A stretch of 64,000 nt of DNA from a virus, in IMG/VR virus record IMGVR_UViG_3300020156_000023, positions 1 through 64,000 of that record; one strand, given 5' to 3'. Shown here one piece after another: positions 38,701-45,900 of this stretch (position 1 is the stretch's first letter; each line of letters opens with the position of its first letter). The notes beneath the pieces are model-generated. The model made no database searches. It was not told the origin of the DNA and was given only the letters and a program-made list of their open reading frames with translations. The translations under genes were made by a program, and so were the position numbers.

Positions 38701-38941
38701 AAGGAGTGTTATCTTCACCTGCTTGAAATGGTACACCAAGCCTGTTTAATTCAGTGGCACCTGGTGTTGTATGTACAGTATCCCACCCTCCTAACATTCC
38801 CCAGAAAGGATTATCTGTAGAGTATACAGGAGCTCCTGGAAGCTCTTGTCCTGTACCATAATTAACAGGTACATCAATCCTACCTAATTCTCCATGAAAA
38901 GGGTTCTGTGCTAAAAAGGCTTTGATTTCTTCTTCATTCAT
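26783..38941 (-). CDS. Giant virion RNA polymerase protein (crAss-type), 4,052 residues
   Basis: A single uninterrupted frame of 4,052 residues. The catalytic motif of crAss-like phage RNA polymerases, DxDxD, is present as GEDYDIDKRY (Asp2944, Asp2946, Asp2948). It is preceded by FLPPQSGDMLVVPAEH, as expected for the double-psi barrel of these single-chain enzymes related to eukaryotic RNA-dependent RNA polymerases. The N-terminus has Gly/Ala-rich membrane-active-looking segments (about 180-210 and 370-395), the middle is coiled and helical, and a zincin-like domain with LEEIIHS (His near 3880) lies near the C-terminus. The enzyme is carried in the virion and transcribes early genes after injection. 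It sits between two other cargo-type genes. Confidence 0.9.
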   Translation of the reverse strand: MNEEEIKAFLAQNPFHGELGRIDVPVNYGTGQELPGAPVYSTDNPFWGMLGGWDTVHTTPGATELNRLGVPFQAGEDNTPLLGAYQSGGEIFGRAIAGFGKQAVAGFTDAAASWDLQGMYNMAAGNSEEEFGNWLNESAASKWGKDMTGLEIYQYGDSMMSANYWGKMTQSLGYTGGIITEILAEQALINSIAPGAGAAGLANKTRLLGQGGFGMWKGVQEGYMNGMETMEQVYQEYKAKGYSDADAKRIAAEAATFAYRTEVAPLMIVNGLQFASIFGKGGAFKGNPEVKTGFSSLGESLLSKIPTGSNRTVQTGANLVSNAVSEGLEEGVQTTIGRYAQHKTDVENLETIQEFDVWSPETTDSVIAGIFGGALFAGGGNALNKVFQDRGLIDKVQIQQDFIKDSFTRTANSFAEQDRIAQNYIQAQKDFVTNRTPENTIKLQKAKEEVEGARYNSHLTNAINALQYDYLNGDTKGFDAHVNQLQTILDAVNSADVDTLKKFGLVDEQGKEKYQGSFETIKTTFQENIQDSQRIKDLLENNLNNVTQHFESAFNIVKKEFSNIKNLERLNQYDIDLQTAYNKDTQFNMLSPEGKDRFRMENEIIALEQVSRDTTTRELSQVDAERLSELKAEFSEAAPYSTKDKTIVPSISRQPYINAEVSKVSINQSIQQNIADLKDLKDLKKINENIKKGQEKAIENAKTKEAVQKELTKAAAAGVADNKMQELAQRKVEQLDINDKIQEIAPEVGLNEQPIPNSKERAATDEELNEALKGLGAVGSTDNVEMPLVSSEDSQFSRRSIGDIPQRAIDLANDTIASIEKDINRIAEFKDFIHSRIEKFGFDEAERMFDAYRRVWEATGRPISNIGEVYSNFFNRDELLNELLEGTLTEDEVTDFYEKTNAVTQNAQISTAKQDVFDVHGAPMDIIETKNTIENDRRTTSPAIKLSHYHQEYERGPSGEFIITSDSLVTNPFIGNDYILDPEFISQGDNLAVYVFDNDSVPITELIDNKPVKITWGDYKRKYSLTEEDPRYVAKVPMIAYKDVSGSPVPVSFISDATWYIPENINSNLSEQDRVDIAQTGYNNTVALREAILSGDNILQVSGKSFGQIDKINEHRNSEPITLREATGNSELAFILEDNGVKTLYTQKGKPFKGKIIGTIGEGYNVGGIVDLREVYVKDGEPVYIALHVLQKSPVANNDNLKSTLPAEIFNSIKYSTLAATVLNNIDNTDLVERIKSDYGITISKAKDIKNAISNTVGINIENNLTGYVGLFVQVGSAKYKDAYLTQQQNNDNIPAGQTFFDSFGKGELKVYNKANQTKVDKARPSSFGSKVTNVDIYMANLVSAFNDMNGSVMSSAFNINFDRLNSTVYAGKGFVTLDNTGTPVNNYQDYNDFIKTNVFTNVRSHEIETIDGTKKWITDIQPVINISLPIDRELTVPTSSQGLIEQVQQNIIETPQEYETAEQEFYNSLSEEEKALYATLGTPVDGLDNPEILSSRRVNSQEERDRFTKFNTNKITTLSTREQSELVGSLKNLIISDIDFKAGVKESDIKRLISQSVSKHVQPILNNYKAIYDNMSKIPALANSPNIRELQVRINKLQGVVNESLKLTSLDVNNKGSITKEFDKLLNLDLQQSEDLDIQDLDNIAQDEQENETDLLADADESFTKSFMEKDLKLSYSNKLKLSLFGIPKLQGENKNKVVSVLTGLPQFESADDVELRLKDITTEIISDWDTFIDKLDYMYQTGKGNIYSQLKSKFENEEVFTEQLRNELLYKMISSRLNIYKVLNRVITDKAGNVTGYELQVIDENNQKEDIRLRAQIRDFFTYTSVFSRTNERNERVLNLEVAKKYQTALKNRIKENSGTNNLEKDKVKEIFYHFGLDFSDNTIDEYLKTTNPFSQKNGILFYIEKGLTGLIDKSDNGTIDVVLTEPENNLFDNASGALNRLIEMEISLNGTNIAKSIRVGGKVMQGTIQNTSAYDTIKKLTSNRDDIIDTLQEIGYTKNNVLLQLLKDDPNFKNILSIDFSSPEAYKVHGRDLYSDADFDKISPQDNLSATMGLFMNLKGFSNLSNPTDIRAGLTFRVGQLPFNTLSDKGRMIYLKTALVEAKHNISTADDGSIELDDNILSFLTEQLFQSEFNRIIDAYKYGTHGIQGFDNTSKIFTLIPKFNTITVGGINIHDLLKVGAYDIEKYIPEAKRIISEVINEQVDSKLSKDGEAGELRLFGMHDGTNISTSYLKQFKGNTTEQIRLAMADYSLNYMLNQANVYQLFLGDAAYYSKDKLIPTYTENGQTYIDSKALLNNNRYVDIAKAISVIVDKRAASLIAPGSKLANSEDRSGSYNTQYLQVQVNDVESMSEVMRELIISQYGELTLEQTAALDNIDELNKKIEKALEQNDTEALYGSEGLLEQKQENIAVLENTTTGLDGYFNMTGTDAQEYTTWRAHVDILQRKGDLTEEQLKLLKSAYDKMSANKFEEVTTDEINVVMQPVKPVYTGQIPLVAETTDANGNKVSKIIGMRPLYIKSSSFPLLPQLTKNLRIDAVRQKLEALEQRTGKTVRMSYQTANKIGASKTKLTMNDLYYKPMEELYNVSEAQPSGLLADSVLTLNYSDFKIQQETPVKTKKFLAKNSDNYITMGSQFWKIKLANGINKITDKIFPDLYSRELLRELGITPENGMISGVDLDKIDFEIYKRFSETQKEILYSELGLEEGVPFNSLTIVEKTKVMDNLISIIRDEIITRGYPDYLQNVLGVNINENNISTEIPLMLDANANKFEALLQALISNRLIAHKLPGNGHISTSSEGFEKVTTLDELDANSRQGIVWIDPNRVGRLKATKNSNGRIMESEVLIQSHYRVTIHNEDGSKSTQLIDMMSDDYSEPIVDSEGKVTGRQLRLEKIDKTLLNNFSFRIPTSSHQSGVILKVVGFLPPQSGDMLVVPAEHTVQLGEDYDIDKRYVYKSNYYLNRDGIIKELPYKDYSVEELVDDFLSTLQDEDLQNVVNVEVYKRNKMKIKAYENVMLNIYKSVYQSPSDMVQKKIFKPLVTDIAETTAFAMDSLLSSNASENFTMLGDSYQRYLLNLGADGKGGIGKHSNAVTFEAQLQRLPDDQKLQLKKFIYNEREKAREWVDAEETIGGLTSTGKLGAQYKTLDGYRDIAEQHGENQNVSTDNINKQIMGKRNENSYTMGVYALMAMRGFDLSLDKVSAPQLKEPTQLHIPSLFVNQPIIRDYVELMQKYSSITAEFLPNKELFVVQQLVQKYGFPTEVNNTVDFLPEEMYEQMSEKMDGQRLWDNLEVGPAMEPELQLAVLQKFMRFKTEENQLAKAQRLINLSTSKLGVSYFETLQRISMLDDLGLDRVSGAENLIGESRVNPYDVEELTEEQKLSQITELKAQGFKLVGKYFWKPTTTEGVMLLNSLSAAQDLMDIFFPYNHPTIKETISYIFAQKNKDVNDTSGSALKWKYEIMTAFRDFAYSGTNTTLFRGDVNEERRRLFFNTESNFSLAKILQTLRKEKNPIMDNLFLKDLQLQVRDVVPSLITATANFNTNFDKTTKYEAFLELVNDHTNLGMYNGEVMTPHKLAQDLATYAMLSDNQNGATGFRQYIHVDYLKAIGFTKDLRNLIYDINNGKDMSGFVEKFEEQYFQHHPERAFILSNNTVNKDLIQLSDMKAQTTLIRALEEGKNINNLINNQDSFKFDTGIEGYEPEYVAVRNTSIINSENKYSLFKYDPHTGLYIRIETLGTTGYNEYNANAFSQPSLIPNNVDKTSKFKGNVYFDTGLNRQVSYMPVSDIFPESKGISYVLEAYMNSVNTPQEDKEFIENLIKYGNPNAKLVYQKPTNGALGSYNRMTNEIYINPNIYEIILAQNNYNMIEARNVLREIFLEEIIHSMTVREFDKYVQNYNKATGEIELVNNAPTFVTKLVALFQTAQQAIPYDSTDKSTYYSKDIYEFMAGMFVAPDYRERLEAQSPNMVRKFLKIIRDMLGSLYTAVTGENFSYKDETFDAVYSLLKTSGVTQTAPNTQSGNIIEDMKNDDVDLSDTELNDSPREEGFRYPEIKKC

Positions 38942-38946
38942 ATTTA

Positions 38947-41250
38947 TTAGCTTTTACCTAATTGTTTTACTCTTTCTTTTATTATTTCTTTCCTTGAGCT
39001 ATCATCCAATCCTTCAAGATTGTACATTAGGAATTTTATCTCTTGTTGTGTAAATCCAGATTTAAAATTATTAATACTATAAGTATTGTTACCATTACTG
39101 GTAACTGTAATATTAGGGTATAGTTTAGTAGAGGTATTGAAAGTAGGTATCTCAGATAAAGCTCTGTCTACCCTATTCATAGTTGCCTTAACACTTCTAT
39201 TCTGCTTAGCTAACCATTCAGTACCTTGTGGAGAACTAAAGAAAGTGTTACTTCTTACAGCATTATTGTAGGATTCATTATTAACCCTATCAGTTACAAA
39301 AGCTACTTTCTTACCTCTGAACCCTTCAAGGTCCTCATTAGTTAATCCACCAAATAAACTATCATCTTCCCTATTCTCAGGTATCCTTAAAGTACCTCTT
39401 ACAATCATTTTATCATTATCCCAATCAACAACCATATTATCAATATAATCTGTTGGGCTTCCTCCTAATTGGGAAACCAGATATTGTATAGGAGATGCTC
39501 CTGCTGTATCTCCTGCCCAACCATCAAACATCTTAGTATCTATAGTAAGGTTCTCTAATTTCTTAGGGTCTATCTTACCATGCTTATCAGTAAGTACTAC
39601 ATCTCCATTATATACTTTAACATTAGAACCCATAAGGGCAGCATCAGCTAAAGCATAAGTCTGTTTACCTATTTCAGTTTGCCTTGATGGTTTGTAACCT
39701 ACATAAGTATTAGTAGATAGGTTCAGTATATTAGTGTTCCAATCTTTAATACCTTTGTTTGTTTTATTGTACTTAGCTAAAGCAGCAAGGGCTTCTTTCC
39801 TCTCAGGTGTATCTTTATATGTCCTACCTGTAGTTGGAGCAGCACCACCTAATCCTATCATTAACTCATCCCCACCAGATACTTTACCAAAGTTAGGGTC
39901 ATTCTGAATAGCATGTATCAACATTACTTCTCTTGGAGTCATGTTCAAATCTTTAGCTACTTCAGCATACCTTGTCTTAAGAGTATCAAACTCTTCTCTT
40001 TGCTCAGGAGTTAGTTCCTCTCCTTTAGCTTCCTTCATTAAGTACTTAGAGAATTTATCTCCATCTTCCTGTAATTCCTCAGGAGTAAATGGTATAAGGT
40101 TCTCACTTGTTAATATATCACTCTGAGCTTGTTGAGGAGTAATTTCCCCTGTAAGCATCAGTTTATTTATTTCATTTGTATAATTATTGTTATCCCTAGC
40201 TATATCAAGCTGATGATTTAACCTTGCCATATTAGTATCATGCTGTCTATCTAAAGCTTTAGAATAGATTACATCTTCCTGTACTTTAAGGTCTGCTTCA
40301 GTTCTTGAAGCATAAGACATAGGGCTTGCTAATGAGAATACTTTACCTAATGGATTATTAGTATACAGAGTACTCTTTCTTACAGAAGCTTTCTCTGCAG
40401 ATGTCATCTTATTATATTCTTCCTGAGTAACCTCATCTCCTACAGAATTAACTAAACCACTCCTGTAAGGAGCTATAAGGTTTCCAGTCTCATCAAAGTA
40501 TTGAGCTAATCCAAATCTTTGTTGTTGATTTAAATAACTCATCATATTAGGATTAGAGAAAGCTGCACCATTAATAAGTTGTAATAACCTTTCTTCTGAT
40601 ACATTCTCAGTCTTATCTCCCATAGTTATTATATAACCATTCTCACTCTTTCTGAATGAGTTAGCATCTTTAAATGCTGGTACCTGTTTAATCAATTCTA
40701 AAGTATCCTTAGCATTAAAGATATCAGGTTGGTTGATAATATCCTCAGCTTTCCAAACTCCATTATTAATAGAGTCTCCACCCCAGTTCTTATCAAAAGT
40801 CCTTGAAGCTGCATTAACTACAGCAGCATTATATTGTGCAGGATTCTTTTCTTTTAGTTCCTGCATTTGTTTCTGCCAATTACTGTAGGCATTGTAAGTA
40901 CCTTCAAGTTTTGCAATCCTTCCTGAAGTCCTGTCTTGTTGTATCTCCCTCTGAAGGTTTCTTATTCTATTAAGATTCTTTCTCCAGTTAGCAGGGTCTC
41001 TCTGTATAGTACCTGTTATCTCATCTATCTGAGAACCATAGTAATTTTTTATTTCATTAGCAGCAGCTGTATCAGCTTCTGAATTCCTATGTAATATATT
41101 TAGCATTCCATTAAGGGCATCAGTTTGGGTTAGAGCTGTATCATAACCTTGTTGCTGCATAGCCATAGCTTGTTGTATCAACTCATAAGGTGGTTGATAA
41201 ATCATATCATTTACAAACTGTGGTTGTGATGTTCTATAACCTCTTGCCAT
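38947..41250 (-). CDS. Cargo-type virion protein, 767 residues
   Basis: A helical protein with Gln-rich N-terminal coil (YELIQQAMAMQQQGYDTAL) and further coiled segments up to about residue 190. A mixed region follows, ending in a Ser/Asn-rich stretch and a charged tail. No membrane span and no enzyme motif. It lies five bases upstream of the RNA polymerase giant and directly after the 566-residue protein. In crAss-like phages the genes between the tail muzzle and the polymerase encode proteins packed inside capsid and tail. I infer the same here. Confidence 0.72.
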   Translation of the reverse strand: MARGYRTSQPQFVNDMIYQPPYELIQQAMAMQQQGYDTALTQTDALNGMLNILHRNSEADTAAANEIKNYYGSQIDEITGTIQRDPANWRKNLNRIRNLQREIQQDRTSGRIAKLEGTYNAYSNWQKQMQELKEKNPAQYNAAVVNAASRTFDKNWGGDSINNGVWKAEDIINQPDIFNAKDTLELIKQVPAFKDANSFRKSENGYIITMGDKTENVSEERLLQLINGAAFSNPNMMSYLNQQQRFGLAQYFDETGNLIAPYRSGLVNSVGDEVTQEEYNKMTSAEKASVRKSTLYTNNPLGKVFSLASPMSYASRTEADLKVQEDVIYSKALDRQHDTNMARLNHQLDIARDNNNYTNEINKLMLTGEITPQQAQSDILTSENLIPFTPEELQEDGDKFSKYLMKEAKGEELTPEQREEFDTLKTRYAEVAKDLNMTPREVMLIHAIQNDPNFGKVSGGDELMIGLGGAAPTTGRTYKDTPERKEALAALAKYNKTNKGIKDWNTNILNLSTNTYVGYKPSRQTEIGKQTYALADAALMGSNVKVYNGDVVLTDKHGKIDPKKLENLTIDTKMFDGWAGDTAGASPIQYLVSQLGGSPTDYIDNMVVDWDNDKMIVRGTLRIPENREDDSLFGGLTNEDLEGFRGKKVAFVTDRVNNESYNNAVRSNTFFSSPQGTEWLAKQNRSVKATMNRVDRALSEIPTFNTSTKLYPNITVTSNGNNTYSINNFKSGFTQQEIKFLMYNLEGLDDSSRKEIIKERVKQLGKS

Positions 41251-41251
41251 A

Positions 41252-42952
41252 TTATTTTATAGGTTCTAATGTTGTTATATCTAATTCTTTACCTTCTTTA
41301 TTATAAAGCTTACCACCTACCCATTTATAATTCTTTTTGATAATACCATTCAGATATTTATCTTTAAGTTCTGTAGTAGGAAGATTACTATATATTGAAG
41401 TACTCTTAACCTGTTCTTCAGTAACCTTACCAGTTAACTTACCATTCATCATATCTACTTCAAAGTTAGGATACATTTGATTAAGTACATTACCAGTAAC
41501 ATTCCTTGTTTTCATTTGATTAAGGTCTCTACCTGTTTTCTGTAATCCAGTTCCCATAGTAGAAATATCTGATGCCAGTGCTGTAAAGTAAGCATCTTTA
41601 TCTGCCCTATCAGCAGCATCTCTTTGAGCTTCACCTGACATAACCATTCTATCCTGGTCATTTTCCATCATAGCTTCCTGACCCAATATACTTGCTATCT
41701 GTTGCATGTACTGATTGTATATCTGAGACCTTGTATTATTAACTCCCATATCAGTAGCTAAATCAAGTGCTCTCATAGTATTAATACTCCTTGCACCATT
41801 CCTACCTCTATTTATTGTAGCATTCCTTGCTAATTCTAAATCTTGTAGTTGACTATCTCTTACTCCACTTGCAAACCCTTTAGTCTGGTCCATCTTATCA
41901 ATACCCTCCTTTCCATAGTTAAGGAAAGGATTTATATTAGGAGTATCAGAAGCTCTCATATTATTAGTGTTCCTCATAGGCCCAAATGTAGAAACTAAGT
42001 TTCCAAATAAACCTACTGCATCTCCTGCAGTTATATTTAAAGCACCCATCCATGGACTTGTATTATCTCCTGTTGAAGCAACACCTGTAGGATTAGTTGA
42101 TGGACTATAAGTAGTAGCAGGAGTACCTGTAGTACTAACTCCATAATCCATTGCATTATTACCTGTATGGAAATCATCTGTAGTACCAGTCATATTAAGA
42201 CTAGGGTTCATACTTGAGAATAACTTATTCCAATCCATATTCATAGGAGGCCATCCTGCTACACCACCTGTAGCAAACTGCTCTGCCTCAGAAACCATCT
42301 TAGCAAGTTGCATTACAGCCATATCTGACTGTTCTTTCTTTTCATTATTAGATTGTAATCTCTTGAGTGTCCTTAGTAAAGTAGCATCATTAGGATTCTT
42401 CTCTAATTGTTTCTCTATCTTAGATATTTTCTTTTCTCTCTCCAGTTTCCTCTCAGCCATAGTTTTACCATCTGAGCCTTTTATCTTCTTAGAAAATATC
42501 TCAGTACCTGAAGGTACTACCATATCAATACCACCTTCAGCATGAGAAGGACCTTTTAAAGTTCCTACAGCACCATTAGGTGTTTCTATTACTTCTTCCC
42601 CCTCAGCATTAATGGCAGTAGGTATCCCTACCTTACCTCCAGTAGCAAAGGAGCCTTGTGCATTACCATATGCACCTAAGGCTCCTACTCCTGTTTGTAA
42701 TAGATTACCCCAATTAAACCCTCCTGAAGAGATACCTTCTCCTGCAGAGGCTCCTTTATTCATCATAGAGCCTCCATACTGCATAGCTAAGTTTCCTAAT
42801 ACTTTAGTACCCATAGCCCATGGATTATTACTACCTGCTGCTTTAGCTTGAGCTAAAGCTATATTAGCTTCTGCTAAGTCAACACCTGGATTAGTAACAT
42901 AAGTACCAAATTCAAATTCAGGAAGTTTAATTTTCTTTCTATTCTTTTTCAT
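41252..42952 (-). CDS. Cargo-type virion protein, 566 residues
   Basis: Starts with a Lys/Arg patch (KKNRKKIKLPEF), then Gly/Ala/Asn-rich segments (about 30-110). A conserved-looking beta part follows (ATGGKVGIPTA, GPSHAEGGIDMVVPSGTEIFSKKI), as found in Bacteroidetes phage structural proteins, then a coiled coil (about 165-205), a Thr/Pro/Ser linker and a helical C-terminus. It is located just downstream of the tail muzzle gene, where crAss-like phages place injected cargo proteins. The exact role is unknown. Confidence 0.7.
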   Translation of the reverse strand: MKKNRKKIKLPEFEFGTYVTNPGVDLAEANIALAQAKAAGSNNPWAMGTKVLGNLAMQYGGSMMNKGASAGEGISSGGFNWGNLLQTGVGALGAYGNAQGSFATGGKVGIPTAINAEGEEVIETPNGAVGTLKGPSHAEGGIDMVVPSGTEIFSKKIKGSDGKTMAERKLEREKKISKIEKQLEKNPNDATLLRTLKRLQSNNEKKEQSDMAVMQLAKMVSEAEQFATGGVAGWPPMNMDWNKLFSSMNPSLNMTGTTDDFHTGNNAMDYGVSTTGTPATTYSPSTNPTGVASTGDNTSPWMGALNITAGDAVGLFGNLVSTFGPMRNTNNMRASDTPNINPFLNYGKEGIDKMDQTKGFASGVRDSQLQDLELARNATINRGRNGARSINTMRALDLATDMGVNNTRSQIYNQYMQQIASILGQEAMMENDQDRMVMSGEAQRDAADRADKDAYFTALASDISTMGTGLQKTGRDLNQMKTRNVTGNVLNQMYPNFEVDMMNGKLTGKVTEEQVKSTSIYSNLPTTELKDKYLNGIIKKNYKWVGGKLYNKEGKELDITTLEPIK

Positions 42953-42982
42953 TTTAATCTTAATTATTTTTAATATTAAAGT

Positions 42983-45900
42983 TTACCTGAAACTTTGCTG
43001 TTCATTCTCAGCTGAATAATTTGTAATTAACTTCTTATTTGATACTCCTGCAAAGTTATCAAATATCAACCTAACCACCAAATATTTATCTCTAAAACTT
43101 TCCAGTTCTGTCCATTCTTTACTATAGTTAAGAGTAGCTTCATTAAGAACCTTGTCTATATAGTAATCATCTTGTCTACTAATTATATTAGAGTCCCATA
43201 TAGGAAGATTATAATTAATCCTTATATCTCTTAGGTCATTAACTAACCAATCTTTCTCTACTTTATCTATCATGATATCGCCATCATTAAAATCTGTAGT
43301 CTGGTTCTTGAACCAATCCTGTTGATTAAAATCAGTATCTTTAACTTTAAGATTAAGAAGACCAGTACATTGCCTTGAATTATAAGCTATCATCTTATTG
43401 AAAGTAACAAACCTTTCATCTACATAATCCTTAAACTCTTTATTATAACTCTTAGCTTCTGTAAGTAATCTAATATGGTTCCATAATCTTGTAATTAAAG
43501 GATTAGATAAAGATACATATTCTAATATGTGAGGAAAATACTGTTGATAGTATGTCTGGTAATCTCCTAACACATTGTGTATCCATATATTATCACTACC
43601 AGGAGTCCATGAATAGAATTTCTCAGGTACATTCATATAGAATGAAGGTAAGTAAGAGTGCCATGATATCCAAGCATCTTGTTTTAATGAATAACTCATA
43701 GTCCAAGAGTTGTGTAATTCCATTGGGTCCTCTACTACTGTACCATCTATATATTTATATTCAGTATCTAAGTATTGCACTTCTACCTCTATCTCTCCTA
43801 CACTTATTATATCTTCAAGTAATGCATTAATATCTGCAGCAAATTCTGCTGGTGTTATAATAACATCCTGCTCTCCTGCTATTACAGCTAAGTCATTCCT
43901 ATCAGGTTTAATGTACCAGTCATATGTTTCAAGTCCAGGTCCTAGTACACTGTAAGGGTTAGTAGCTAAAAGAGTATCTTTAACATTATTCCACTCAACT
44001 GTATCAAATACTCCATTCACAGGTATAGCATCAGCCTCTGCTTCAGTGTAGGATGTACCTTTTATAGCTAACAATGACTGTTGTATAAAAGCCTGAGAGT
44101 TAGTATAAGGCCCACCATCTGTTGCTATAGGATAATTAATACCTATGAATGAGTTTAGTGATGGGTATGTTGTACTTGTAAATGTCGCATAGTCTGATAT
44201 ATATGTAGCTGTAGGTTGTCCATCTATAGGATTAGTAATAAGTGGTTGATGATAAGCAGCATTAGATTCATTACACAACGAGATAACTAATATGTCACCA
44301 TTATGTGCAGGGTCTAGTGCAGCTTGTGTAGCAAAGTTAACCCATCTCTCCTGGGAGTTATCAATATGGTGTAACTTAGTCATACCTACATCCTCAGGCC
44401 TTAACTCCTCATACCAATCAGTAACAGCAGTTTGTAATCCTTCAAGATATCCTGGAGCATTAAATGAACCTGAAGTATCATAGAATACATATACATGCGT
44501 ATTATTAGGAAGTACTACTGTACCCTCTCTTATCTCAGTTTTTGTCTTAATAACATCCCTTCTGAATTTCATTCTACAATTCTCAAGACCTATATAGTTC
44601 CAACCCTCTGTAGCCTCATCTTCTATAATTTGATTGAAGTTAGGGAAGATAGTAATCTGTCCATCAAATACACACATCTCATAACCTGGTTGACCTACTA
44701 CATCCTCAGATAAAGTAAAGTCTTTCTTAGTGAATATCACTCTCTCTTTCTTAGTATCATAAGTAGAAATGAAACCAGACCCAAATAGATTAGAAGGATT
44801 GTCAGCATAAATATATTCCTCTCCTGTTGTATTATAATATTGTTGGTCTACTATTAAACCTATATTTTCTTTAAACCAATTAGATAATCCCTGATTAGAA
44901 ATAGCTCTTAGTTTCCTACCATCAAATTGATATATCTTTCTCTGATTTTCACATACAAAGAAGTAACCTAATGGAGTTTTAATAGCACTCCATTTATGTT
45001 GTATACCTGCAGATGAACCTGTATCATCATCTACTACTTTTTGAGGTGGTATCTCAAAATAAGAACCAGTTCCTATGAAGGAAACTATTTGGTCTGTAAC
45101 CCTTTCCTGATAGCTTCTTGGCATTTGCCATAGCCCTTCCAGAGTATGTATAAATAAATCATTACCTATTTTAAATAGGTTTTTAATCTCACCTGTCTCT
45201 CCTTCTATATCTCTATAGTTATTAGGTAAGAATACTCTATAGTTATCTGTTAGTTCCTCCTGGAAACTTTGCTCTGAGTAATGTATCCTGTGTGGAAAAT
45301 CTTCCATACAATCTGTACAACAATCATATTCTAAAGGTAAGTGATAATAAAGCTTTTGCTTATTATACCTATGGTAATCTGGATTAACTTTATAGTATTC
45401 TCCCAAAGCTGCACCTAAGTATAACCTATTGTCATTCCTCGAAGAATCATACATAGTAAGCTTATTAGCTAAATGTTGTTCTAACCTGCTAACTGGATAT
45501 CTTGAATCTGCCCTCTCGTACCATAAATCAAAGAACTCCCATATTACTTTAGGGTCATTATTACCTGACTCATACATACCTGGAGCATCCAGGAAAGTAG
45601 GTACATCTGAAATCATACCATGCCTTAGATGTGTATTAACTGAAGTATCAAACCATATATCAGTTAAACAATCTCCTATCCATTGTATCTCATCATCAGA
45701 AGGACCTGAACCACCTTCATGTCCTGGCCTACCTTTACCATATTCTGACTGTACCCATGTATCTAATGAGGTTTCTCTAAGACCTTTATTGTATGCTTCA
45801 TCATAAGCTTTTACCATAGCATCTCTTTCAAGTCCAGAAGATATAAATAAAGCTCCTGCTCCTATAAGAGATACACCTGCACCTATTACTATAGTAGATG

